The notes beneath the pieces are model-generated. The model was not told the origin of the DNA. It made no database searches and saw only the letters and a list, made by a program, of their open reading frames with translations. The position numbers and the translations under genes are program-made. Positions 1 to 5,680 of a DNA stretch of 6,270 nt are shown here, piece by piece. The stretch's first letter is position 1. Every line of letters starts with the position of its first letter. Where the stretch lies: positions 1 to 6,270 of the forward strand of contig JADFWF010000133.1 in the NCBI GenBank assembly GCA_015222965.1. Reading direction: 5' to 3'. Source of the DNA: Pseudomonadota bacterium (lineage in GTDB: Bacteria; Pseudomonadota; Gammaproteobacteria; SZUA-229).

Positions 1-915
1 ATTATTGCTGCAACACAATGATTTCGCTTCAGCACATATCATTTCGACATCATCTTCGGTAAATTTTTCAGGGATGATGCTTTTAAAATATTTTGAAACA
101 GCAGCCAGCAACGAGACTACTACATCCTGATTACCTGGTTTCTTCAGCGCATCTTCTATGGTATTGATAAAAGCCTGCCCCCTGGGGCTAAGAACTTTTT
201 CCAGCATCAAAGCATAAGGATTATTCTCTTCCAGTAGTGACTTTAACTGCTGTTTAATTTTTTCATAATCAGTATGCGCTTCTACATCAACTGGCAGATC
301 ATCAGCAGATGCATGTAAGAATCCCACATAAAAACTTCGCTTCGTTTTTGTTTTTGACCAAAGCTTTTCTTTTTCCTGTTTAGTGATAAGCCCCGGCTGC
401 AATACCAGACGAACAGATTCGATCATATCGCTCTGCTCTTCTTCAAACGGTAGAAACTCGATCAAAAAATCTGCCAGTTCCTTTCCGGTCTTCCCTTCGA
501 CAACCGCCGGCTTCTCCAGCATCCGTCGTGCATTTTCAGCCGTTGGCATCGCCCACCACGCACGCGCTGCTAACTCATCGGTCAGACCCGGGGCGTGAAC
601 AGCAGCGACGATCGCCTCGGGTTCACCTAACAATAATAACTGCGCCAGGGTATCATCACGCGCCTGCCCCATACGTGTCCAGCGCTTAAGATAAACCGGA
701 TACCCCCCTGGCGACCCCATGACGTGGGTACTGAATAGTGCTTTAACTTCTTTGATATAGGGTTCGTCTTTACCTATGGCATTTAACGGGACTTTCGCTT
801 CACCTTTCGAGGTCAATGCAAATACCGTCATTTTTGATTCATCGATACGCACAGCGTGCAGCTCCTGTGCGAGCAAAACGTTTAGACGTAGATTATCTTC
901 AGCTGAGAGCGCCAT
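1..915 (-). CDS. dsrS: DsrS-like protein (sulfur oxidation-associated), C-terminus cut by window edge
   Basis: This reading frame is open from an ATG at 915-913 to the left edge, so 305 residues are visible and the stop lies outside. The protein has no signal peptide or membrane segment and should be cytoplasmic. I recognise it as DsrS from the overall pattern: an N-terminus beginning MALSAEDNLRLNVLL, then HVMGSPGGYPVYLKRWTRMG (about residues 65-84), LLLLGEPEAIVAAVHAPGLT (about 94-113), ARAWWAMPTAENARRML, and FLPFEEE followed by ESVRLVLQPGLI. In Allochromatium vinosum dsrS is the last gene of the dsr cluster for oxidation of stored sulfur; it is a conserved soluble protein without a known catalytic activity, reported to affect dsr expression or function. 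Here no other dsr gene is visible, and the gene instead follows a MoxR/VWA pair. The ATG has no clear Shine-Dalgarno sequence; a palindromic repeat ends about 15 nt upstream. The next in-frame Met (residue 29) would remove well-conserved sequence, so I keep this start. The name rests on memory of the family. Confidence 0.75.
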   Translation of the reverse strand, partial: MALSAEDNLRLNVLLAQELHAVRIDESKMTVFALTSKGEAKVPLNAIGKDEPYIKEVKALFSTHVMGSPGGYPVYLKRWTRMGQARDDTLAQLLLLGEPEAIVAAVHAPGLTDELAARAWWAMPTAENARRMLEKPAVVEGKTGKELADFLIEFLPFEEEQSDMIESVRLVLQPGLITKQEKEKLWSKTKTKRSFYVGFLHASADDLPVDVEAHTDYEKIKQQLKSLLEENNPYALMLEKVLSPRGQAFINTIEDALKKPGNQDVVVSLLAAVSKYFKSIIPEKFTEDDVEMICAEAKSLCCSNN

Positions 916-928
916 TTAAAAGCTTTTT

Positions 929-1065
929 TTACCGCAGAGGCGCAGAGGCGCGGAGAAAAACAAATTATTTTTTAATAACATTACTAAAAGCTGCATGGTT
1001 TTACTGAACATTTACTTGTATTTTTAATAGAAACAAAAGATTTTCTCTGCGTCTCTGCGGTGAAT
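929..1065. repeat. CCGCAGAG-type palindromic repeat, copy 1
   Basis: The left arm (931-959) reads ACCGCAGAG followed by 8-nt units GCGCAGAG and GCGCGGAG, then AAAA. The right arm (1041-1065), read on the minus strand, is TTCACCGCAGAG, one unit ACGCAGAG, then AAAA, so it has one 8-nt unit fewer. The roughly 80-nt interior is A+T-rich and shows no coding potential. The element fills the gap between the VWA gene and dsrS: its right arm ends about 4 nt from the VWA stop and its left arm begins 15 nt from the dsrS start. Related copies lie at 4259-4370 and 6226-6270. It has no T-tract of a normal terminator, although the hairpin could still stabilise a 3' end. Confidence 0.85.
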
Positions 1066-1069
1066 AAGT

Positions 1070-2329
1070 TTAATTTAACTGAACCCTGACACCAAAGGGT
1101 ACTTTAGTTTTTCCTTTAACCAGCCAGGTCACGGGGTAATATGGCTCCACATCCGGGAACACACCTTCGGCATCGGTAAAATACACCAGCAGATCCGGTG
1201 CTTTATCCTGTTGTTCCACCCATTCGAATACCGGTTTAAAGTTGGTGCCACCACCGCCACGTATCTCAACATCAAATTGAAACTGGTCCCATGCTTCGAA
1301 TACCCACGGGCAACCGTAATTTAGTTTTGAATCGCAGGTAAGCAAAGTAACACTGGCTCGCACCTGACTTTTTATGGCGTCGATCTCAGAGATAAATTCC
1401 TCGATTTCTTCCTGATCTATCGAACCGCTGGTATCAACGGCCACGACGATATTGGTTTCATGGCTGCGCATGCTGGGATAGACAGCAGGGTCACCACGGC
1501 GTGATGAAGGTCTTGCATAACTGTAATCTTCCCTTGCTGTAGCTGACATGTATCGTGCGAGTAACATCCGCCAGGGCAGCTTAGGCTGAAGCAGATGATC
1601 GACCATTCTTGCCATCTCTCCCTCCAGTTTGCCTGACTGTAAGGCCTGTTGAGCCGCACCCGCCAACCGCTGCTCCCATTGCAGGCTTAACTCATCTTCT
1701 TCCTGTGGTGACATAGCAGCTGGTTGTGGTGACATACCACCCTTACCAGCGTCATCCTGATTTTTATCCTGATCGCCCTGACCTTCACTTTGCTCATCGT
1801 TTTCTTTTTCCTTCTCTTTACCGCCACCGCCTTTATCCTGACGAGATTGCTGATCATCACTGTCAGCTTCATCTGACTTTTTCTTATCTTCCAGATCACG
1901 CTCGCCATCATTATCATTGTCTTCGAGACAGGGATAAATTTCTTCGGCAGTCATGCCTTCGTATTCACGAAGATGCATTATGTCAGGTGGCGGTTTTAAA
2001 CCGTCATGGATCAACATCGGATTCACCGCATAGTCACAGGCCAGATCCCAACGATGTTTTATGCGGTGGCCACGACGATGAAAATGGGAAAGCGCGCAAT
2101 GCAATGCCTCGTGAGAGAGCACGAACTGGGTTTGCTCCTGATCCAGAGCATCGATATAGTCTGTGTTGTAATAAAAGGTTTTACCGTCACTAAAAGTTGT
2201 TTCACACCACTTGGGATCACCGGCGACCATTGGCAATCGTAAGACCAGCGCGCCGAGAAACGGCTTATCCAGAATCAGGCGTGTTCTGGCGGTAGCGAGT
2301 TTTTTTTCAACGTCGGGGAAGCTTGACAT
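1070..2329 (-). CDS. VWA-like protein with N-terminal HExxH metallopeptidase-like domain (DUF2201 type)
   Basis: This is a 419-residue cytoplasmic protein with no signal peptide. Residues 1-135 resemble the DUF2201 N-terminal putative metallopeptidase domain: HEALH at 73-77 is a zinc-type HExxH motif, followed by WDLACDYAVN (94-103), which may supply a further ligand (D95 or D99). Residues 137-200 form a highly charged, Gly-rich, probably disordered linker. Residues about 292-419 form a von Willebrand A-like domain with an intact metal-ion adhesion site: D299-x-S301-x-S303, T362 in a GGGGTNF turn, and D386 in YFTDAEG. VWA proteins of this kind usually partner MoxR AAA+ ATPases, as CbbO, NorD and CoxE do with theirs, in remodelling or metal-cofactor activation. 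The matching ATPase gene is immediately upstream, 105 nt away, and dsrS follows. The ATG at 2329 has no clear Shine-Dalgarno sequence because a long hairpin ends 8 nt before it; the segment after it (VEKKLATARTRLILDKPFLG) looks like a normal family N-terminus, so the start is kept. The substrate is unknown. Confidence 0.9.
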   Translation of the reverse strand: MSSFPDVEKKLATARTRLILDKPFLGALVLRLPMVAGDPKWCETTFSDGKTFYYNTDYIDALDQEQTQFVLSHEALHCALSHFHRRGHRIKHRWDLACDYAVNPMLIHDGLKPPPDIMHLREYEGMTAEEIYPCLEDNDNDGERDLEDKKKSDEADSDDQQSRQDKGGGGKEKEKENDEQSEGQGDQDKNQDDAGKGGMSPQPAAMSPQEEDELSLQWEQRLAGAAQQALQSGKLEGEMARMVDHLLQPKLPWRMLLARYMSATAREDYSYARPSSRRGDPAVYPSMRSHETNIVVAVDTSGSIDQEEIEEFISEIDAIKSQVRASVTLLTCDSKLNYGCPWVFEAWDQFQFDVEIRGGGGTNFKPVFEWVEQQDKAPDLLVYFTDAEGVFPDVEPYYPVTWLVKGKTKVPFGVRVQLN

Positions 2330-2337
2330 AACAGCTT

Positions 2338-2431
2338 AATGAATAACGAATAATGAATAATGAATAATACTGAGAGAATAAACCATGTTTTTAGCTTCTA
2401 ATTATTCACTATTCATTATTCGTTATTCATT
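2338..2431. repeat. Inverted array of GAATAAT heptamers: 31-bp hairpin filling the moxR-VWA gap
   Basis: The left arm (2338-2368) is AAT followed by four tandem heptamers, GAATAAC once and GAATAAT three times. The right arm (2401-2431) is its reverse complement at 30 of 31 positions; the C-containing heptamer is outermost in both arms. The single difference (A2360 against C2409) becomes a G-U wobble in the minus-strand transcript, so that RNA can form a continuous 31-bp stem with a 32-nt loop. The stem starts 3 nt after the moxR stop and ends 8 nt before the VWA start codon. It has no G+C-rich stem or T-run, so it is not a standard terminator. It may be an inserted repeat, or a structure affecting VWA translation or mRNA stability. 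Confidence 0.9.
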
Positions 2432-2434
2432 GCT

Positions 2435-3475
2435 TTAATACAGCATCAAATCTGCAATTTTATCTGCCCAGCTGGCAAATTCGGGCACAGTGAAAATATC
2501 CTGGCCGATGGCACGGTGCATATCAGACACCATCATCACGCCCATCTCACGCTGCGGGAAACGGTTCGCGTAACTCAAAATGTTGCCGTGAACTTTCATT
2601 GCTTCATCGGTATCTTTTGCACGGATAGCACGACCGACTAATGCAGTTGCTACCGCATATTGCAGGTCAATCTCTTTTGGCGTATCAACTTCTTCACCAT
2701 TGATGATGGCATCGAGGTCTGGCATCTGATCGAGGCTTGCTATAAATGCGGCTAGTTCGATACCTGCGGCTTTTCCGACACAGGCCTGTAACGCGCCAGA
2801 AAACAATTCTGGATGATCTTCAAATTTATGCAGAGCACGATGCGCGAATTCCCACGAGCGAGGTGATGGGAAAGCGACTGGATTTTGTGAAGCATCAAAT
2901 TCAAATAACAGGTCCTGCCGAAAACGTAAAAATGCGATGACACGTTCATCTATACCATTGGCATATGCCCAGGCAGCCCAGTCATCCAGATTGATATCAA
3001 CTTCATAGTGAGAGAATCGATTCGCCAACGGTGCCGGCATACTGTAAGTCACACCGCGGTCACCCTGCCTGTTACCGGCAGCGATTATGGCCCAGCCTGC
3101 TGGCACTTCATACTCACCCAGTTTTCTATCAAGGATTAACTGGTATGCCGCAGCCGATACACTCGGTGGTGCTGAGGTGATTTCATCGAGAAATAAAATA
3201 CCATTTTCACCGTGACGTTCGGCGTTAGGCAGCATGGCTGGTACGGCCCACTCCACGGAGTCGCCCACTTTGAATGGAATACCACGCAGGTCGCTGGGTT
3301 CCATCTGTGACAGACGAATATCGATCAACGGGGTATTTTGCCTTGCAGCAACCTGTGCAACCATCTGTGATTTACCCACACCCGGTGCACCCCATAACAT
3401 CACCGGTGTATGATGACCGCTTTGTGTGCTTATGAATTCTTTTTCTACGACGGTTAATAAATGTGCTGGACGCAT
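2435..3475 (-). CDS. MoxR-type AAA+ ATPase
   Basis: This 346-residue protein is a full-length, soluble AAA+ ATPase of the MoxR type. Walker A is GAPGVGKS (29-36), Walker B is GILFLDEI (92-99), sensor 1 is AAGN (132-135), and the probable arginine finger is R153 in LANRF. PSPRSWE (204-210) corresponds to the sensor 2 region with R206. The segment QMEPSDLRGIPF (57-68) is typical of this branch, in which a ring of ATPase subunits works with a VWA partner to remodel or activate a target protein. The partner is almost certainly the VWA gene directly downstream. In the minus-strand mRNA the start codon is preceded by ACAGGAATT; the AGGA is only 3 nt from the ATG, which is short but usable. The specific substrate cannot be read from the sequence; the nearby dsrS suggests a link to sulfur metabolism, which is inference. 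Confidence 0.93.
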   Translation of the reverse strand: MRPAHLLTVVEKEFISTQSGHHTPVMLWGAPGVGKSQMVAQVAARQNTPLIDIRLSQMEPSDLRGIPFKVGDSVEWAVPAMLPNAERHGENGILFLDEITSAPPSVSAAAYQLILDRKLGEYEVPAGWAIIAAGNRQGDRGVTYSMPAPLANRFSHYEVDINLDDWAAWAYANGIDERVIAFLRFRQDLLFEFDASQNPVAFPSPRSWEFAHRALHKFEDHPELFSGALQACVGKAAGIELAAFIASLDQMPDLDAIINGEEVDTPKEIDLQYAVATALVGRAIRAKDTDEAMKVHGNILSYANRFPQREMGVMMVSDMHRAIGQDIFTVPEFASWADKIADLMLY

Positions 3476-3504
3476 AATTCCTGTATCTTCTAATTATTGT
3501 TATC

Positions 3505-3574
3505 GTCATTTGAACCGAAGGGAGAAATCTAACAGCCTCGGTGTAAAAGATCTTTCACATTCGCTCAAGATGAC
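3505..3574. repeat. GTCATTTGA-type imperfect palindromic repeat
   Basis: The left arm (3505-3530) starts GTCATTTGAACCGAAG and ends GAGAAATCT. The right arm (3548-3574), read on the minus strand, starts GTCATCTTGAGCGAATG and ends GAAAGATCT. The arms pair over most of their length with a one-base bulge and a few mismatches, around a 17-nt loop. From memory it resembles a dispersed intergenic repeat with GTCATTTCGA ends seen in many bacterial genomes. It occupies most of the gap between the Sel1 gene and moxR and leaves the moxR ribosome binding site intact. Confidence 0.75.
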
Positions 3575-3601
3575 AGAATCAGTTGCTTAATTAATTGTTC
3601 C

Positions 3602-4087
3602 TTACTCGACTACCATGTCGTCAAAACCTGCGAGCACATACAACCTTTTTGCTTCTTCCATATTTTTTTCGACACCATTACCTTCCTGGTACATCATGGC
3701 CAGGGTCGTGAGCGAGCCAACCAGACCCTGTTCACCTGCTCTGGTAAACCACTTCACCGCTTCCTCAGCATTTTGATCAACACATTCACCTTCCATATAC
3801 ATAAAACCCAGACCATGCTGAGCGATCGCATGGCCTTGCTCAGCCGCAGCACGCATATATTCGGCTGCTTTGGCATCATTTGCTACGATACCTAAACCGT
3901 TCTGATACATGATGGCACAACGGTGCTGTGATTCAGCATCGCCTGCCTCTGCAAGCGGCGCTAAAAATTGTAATGACTGCTTGAAATTCTTGGCTTCAAA
4001 AGCAGCGATACCACTGGAGAAGCTGGCATCGATATCACTCACTTCAATTGCTTCATTGCTGCTATCGTTTGTTGAGTCTTCTGTCAT
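3602..4087 (-). CDS. Sel1-like (tetratricopeptide-type) repeat protein
   Basis: This is a 161-residue acidic protein without a signal peptide, so probably cytoplasmic. After a Ser/Asp/Glu-rich leader (1-20) and a degenerate helical pair (about 22-50), three Sel1-like repeats follow at about 51-86, 87-122 and 123-156. Each has the pattern A-x-x-x-L/C-x-x-MY-x-x-G-x-G/C followed by A-x-x-(Y/W/L)-x-x-A/L-A-x-x-x-G, seen in CAIMYQNGLGI, LGFMYMEGECV and LAMMYQEGNGV. Such repeats form alpha-solenoid protein-binding surfaces and have no catalytic role. The gene is on the same strand as moxR, 126 nt upstream of it, with a palindromic repeat in between, so cotranscription is possible but not shown. 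In the minus-strand mRNA the start is preceded by ACGAGAGTAACC, giving a weak GAG-type ribosome binding site at usual spacing. The partner is unknown. Confidence 0.9.
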   Translation of the reverse strand: MTEDSTNDSSNEAIEVSDIDASFSSGIAAFEAKNFKQSLQFLAPLAEAGDAESQHRCAIMYQNGLGIVANDAKAAEYMRAAAEQGHAIAQHGLGFMYMEGECVDQNAEEAVKWFTRAGEQGLVGSLTTLAMMYQEGNGVEKNMEEAKRLYVLAGFDDMVVE

Positions 4088-4202
4088 GGTTACTCTCGTG
4101 AATAAAACGATGAGTTTATCACGGCTATATTCACTACATATACCAACAATTGCATGGTTTATTAAGTGCTGAAATAAGACCAGGCACTCCTGGCTGGACA
4201 GA

Positions 4203-4230
4203 ATGCCCGCTTACGACCAATAGCGGACAT
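4203..4230. repeat. 28-bp GGACAT-ended palindrome, copy 1
   Basis: The ends are ATGCCCGCT (4203-4211) and AGCGGACAT (4222-4230), which pair at 8 of 9 positions around a 10-nt centre. A palindrome of identical length with related ends lies at 6178-6205. Both are followed by a shared stretch, ACAAAGTCAAAAGATTT or close to it, and then by a CCGCAGAG palindrome, so the two palindromes seem to travel together. Confidence 0.75.
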
Positions 4231-4258
4231 GTGAGAAAAAACCAAAGTCAAAAGATTT

Positions 4259-4370
4259 TCACCGCAGAGACGCGGAGGCGCTGAGTTTTATTTTGTTAAC
4301 GGCGCCGCAGGCGCTATTAACAGTGCACAGTACTATGTTTTCCTCTGCGTCTCCGCGTCTCTGCGGTGAA
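4259..4370. repeat. CCGCAGAG-type palindromic repeat, copy 2 (complete)
   Basis: The left arm starts TTCACCGCAGAGACGCGGAG and continues as CGC-GAG units to 4285. The right arm (about 4339-4370) is its reverse complement with two differences in the first 29 nt. The centre holds its own small hairpin: GCGCC (4302-4306), a GCA loop and GGCGC (4310-4314), flanked by GTTAA and TTAAC. It is intergenic, downstream of the PEP-CTERM gene terminator in the minus-strand direction. No protein is encoded in it, so any mobility would depend on factors supplied elsewhere. Confidence 0.88.
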
Positions 4371-4414
4371 GGCTTTTCAAAGTCTCTAAAGTCAGCTTTG
4401 GCTCAACAGCAGCC

Positions 4415-4456
4415 AAACGAAAAACGGCGATGCCTGTTCACACAGACATCGCCGTT
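4415..4456 (-). terminator. Intrinsic terminator of the PEP-CTERM gene
   Basis: AACGGCGATG (4423-4432) pairs perfectly with CATCGCCGTT (4447-4456). After one C/A mismatch the stem continues with CTGT/ACAG and closes on a 4-nt loop (4438-4441). In the minus-strand transcript the stem is followed by TTTCGTTT, an imperfect U-rich tail. It lies 23 nt after the stop codon of the PEP-CTERM gene and separates that gene from the Sel1/moxR/VWA/dsrS group. Confidence 0.85.
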
Positions 4457-4479
4457 CCTATCATGCAAAGTAGGATTCT

Positions 4480-5256
4480 TTAGCTTCTGCGTCTCGCGAT
4501 TCCAACAAGCCCGATCAAACCAGAGCCAAATAACCAGACTGCTGCCGGTACTGGTACCGCGGGCACGTCTACCGCACCTTCGATAACATCATTTGCGCAG
4601 GTAAATTCCCAACGTAACGCAAGTTCGTCACCGTTCAGTAATTCAGTACCTGCCAGATCAATAGAGAAATCAACCGTATCGGCACCAACACTCCAGCTGC
4701 CAGCATTACCCAGTGCTGACGTACCATCACTATCACGGTCGACAGCCACTTCATGCTTGTTTCGAAAATAACCACTGCTGAGGAACTCATCAGACATTTT
4801 GATATCTGCAAAATTACTGCTTGAATTCAGACTGTATAAAGTACCCGTTCCAGCCTCATTTTCATTCATCCAGCGATCATCCAGTGAAAAACCATGGCTC
4901 CAGACAGTGCCGTTGCTGGCCTGGTCGGCCTCATAATTTGGACTGCCAACGGGATCCCAGGAATTATTTAAAAACAGATCACCGTAACCAATGCCCCTAC
5001 CACCATAGGTAAGCCCGCTGAATAATCCATTATCACCTTTACCGGCGAACGTGGTATTGATGCTTACGGTTAACATCGTGCCGTTGACCTCAACATCCAT
5101 AAAATTGATCTGGAAGTTGTTAGTACTGCCGATAACATCGCCATATCCATGGTTATTGTCACCAATATAGTTATCCATGATAGTCACAGTCACGGACTGT
5201 GCTGATGATGCGGCTAGTAGCAGGGCTGCTCCTGATATAATTCCAGTTTTATTCAT
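4480..5256 (-). CDS. PEP-CTERM (VPxPA-type) sorting-domain protein, secreted
   Basis: This 258-residue precursor has a signal peptide (about 1-20: MNKTG, then a hydrophobic Ala/Leu-rich core ending AASSAQS). The body is Gly/Asn/Asp-rich and mostly beta-like. The C-terminal sorting signal has three parts: VPVPA (234-238), a hydrophobic segment with WLFGSGLIGLVG (241-252), and a basic tail ARRRS. In this class the protein is exported, anchored, then cleaved by an exosortase and usually released to the surface or extracellular matrix. The only cysteine is C220, in FTCANDVIEGA; a similar C-(A/G)-N-D-x-I-E-G sequence just before the sorting signal is, from memory, common in related PEP-CTERM proteins. 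The start has a clear ribosome binding site (AGGA, 7 nt upstream). A sigma-54-type promoter lies about 70-100 nt upstream and an intrinsic terminator follows, so it looks like a single-gene transcript. No enzymatic domain is recognisable. Confidence 0.92.
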   Translation of the reverse strand: MNKTGIISGAALLLAASSAQSVTVTIMDNYIGDNNHGYGDVIGSTNNFQINFMDVEVNGTMLTVSINTTFAGKGDNGLFSGLTYGGRGIGYGDLFLNNSWDPVGSPNYEADQASNGTVWSHGFSLDDRWMNENEAGTGTLYSLNSSSNFADIKMSDEFLSSGYFRNKHEVAVDRDSDGTSALGNAGSWSVGADTVDFSIDLAGTELLNGDELALRWEFTCANDVIEGAVDVPAVPVPAAVWLFGSGLIGLVGIARRRS

Positions 5257-5336
5257 GGTGATTTCCTATTTAATTCCTGTGCTCTCAAATGCGCCATTCC
5301 TGGCAAATTTATTTATTATAACTTAACGATGATTAT

Positions 5337-5353
5337 TGCAATATGTATGCCAA
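5337..5353 (-). promoter_or_regulatory. Sigma-54 (-24/-12) promoter of the PEP-CTERM gene
   Basis: Read on the minus strand the site is TTGGCATACATATTGCA. It matches the TGGCAc-N-TTGCa consensus, with the invariant GG (5351-5350) and GC (5339-5338) separated by exactly 10 nt. Transcription would start near 5326, about 70 nt before the start codon. It fits known biology: many exosortase/PEP-CTERM gene sets come with the PrsK/PrsR two-component system, in which PrsR is a sigma-54-dependent activator. Neither regulator is in this window. Confidence 0.75.
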
Positions 5354-5371
5354 ACGATATAAAACGATATA
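5352..5371. repeat. Tandem 10-bp direct repeat next to the -24 element
   Basis: AAACGATATA occurs twice back to back (5352-5361 and 5362-5371), directly upstream of the -24 element in the direction of the PEP-CTERM gene. A shorter copy, AAACGATA, is at 5464-5471. One turn of spacing puts both units on the same helix face, as a protein-binding site would be, but the position is closer to the core promoter than usual for a sigma-54 activator. Confidence 0.45.
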
Positions 5372-5411
5372 AATCAGATGTTTACTTCACAGGATGAATT
5401 AGTTTTTTAAA

Positions 5412-5425
5412 GTTAACGCGTTGAC
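5412..5425. promoter_or_regulatory. Candidate activator-binding palindrome upstream of the sigma-54 promoter
   Basis: GTTAACGCGTTGAC is symmetric at 12 of 14 positions. Its centre lies about 92 nt upstream of the predicted sigma-54 start site, within the usual range for an enhancer-binding protein such as PrsR. There is no second copy in the window, so this rests on symmetry and position only. Confidence 0.3.
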
Positions 5426-5525
5426 ATACAGCAATTGCTTCATTCTGTAAGTATTTGTTTACAAAACGATAAAACATGATTAAATTTTAGCCGATAGTAT
5501 CTAGTACAAATGTATTAACGCCTGT

Positions 5526-5547
5526 ACAAAAAGACATGACTTTTTGT
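5526..5547. other. Short A+T-rich hairpin
   Basis: ACAAAAAG (5526-5533) pairs with CTTTTTGT (5540-5547) around the 6-nt loop ACATGA, and further Ts follow on the plus strand. The stem has few G-C pairs, and no gene ends upstream on the plus strand, so a terminator role is doubtful. Confidence 0.35.
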
Positions 5548-5660
5548 TTTTAACCAATATAATCATCATGTTAAGCAATGTCTTCAGTAGCTGCAATTGT
5601 GTAATATTAACCGACAAAATATAGCGTAATGACTAAATTTCTCAAAACCCGATTGACCTT

Positions 5661-5680
5661 TTCATGGATTTTGACATGAA
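5661..5680. promoter_or_regulatory. Inverted repeat TTCATG-N8-CATGAA, possible operator
   Basis: Two perfect 6-nt half-sites are separated by 8 nt, the spacing of a dimeric regulator site. It lies about 95-115 nt upstream of the TATAAT box of the 64-residue protein gene, where an activator could bind. No regulator is identified. Confidence 0.3.

Larger units (their letters stand above)
4088..4479. other. Intergenic region dominated by repeats
   Basis: I find no convincing gene in this gap between the Sel1 gene and the PEP-CTERM gene. Short open frames here run through the palindromic arms and have no family-like sequence. From left to right it holds the Sel1 leader region (4088-4179) with no clear promoter, a small hairpin CCAGG-CACT-CCTGG (4180-4193), a 28-bp palindrome, a CCGCAGAG palindrome, and the terminator of the PEP-CTERM gene. 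Confidence 0.7.

Noticed and set aside
383..598. A 71-codon plus-strand open frame
   Set aside because: It is antisense to the DsrS-like frame, which is open across the whole 915 nt with family-like sequence.
929..1065. CCGCAGAG repeats as a possible CRISPR array
   Set aside because: The units are inverted arms of one palindrome with 8-nt internal periodicity. The copies are kilobases apart, and there are no regular spacers or cas genes.
1726..2193. A 155-codon plus-strand open frame inside the VWA gene
   Set aside because: It is antisense to the charged linker and metallopeptidase-like domain, has His/Arg-rich unnatural composition, and shows no family resemblance.
2338..2431. The heptamer hairpin as an intrinsic terminator between moxR and VWA
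   Set aside because: The stem is nearly all A-U with a 32-nt loop and no terminal U-run, unlike the two real terminators in this window.
4293..4586. A 97-codon plus-strand open frame over the repeat and the PEP-CTERM gene 3' end
   Set aside because: It runs through palindrome arms and the terminator and overlaps the sorting-signal codons of a clear gene on the other strand.
5315..5342. TATAAT on the minus strand (5320-5315) as a sigma-70 promoter of the PEP-CTERM gene
   Set aside because: The best -35 (TTGCAA) has only a 15-nt spacer and overlaps the much better sigma-54 element; a secondary role is not excluded.
5421..5449. TTGACA at 5421-5426 as a plus-strand -35 box
   Set aside because: No acceptable -10 lies 16-18 nt downstream, and the next plus-strand gene is about 500 nt away with a better promoter.
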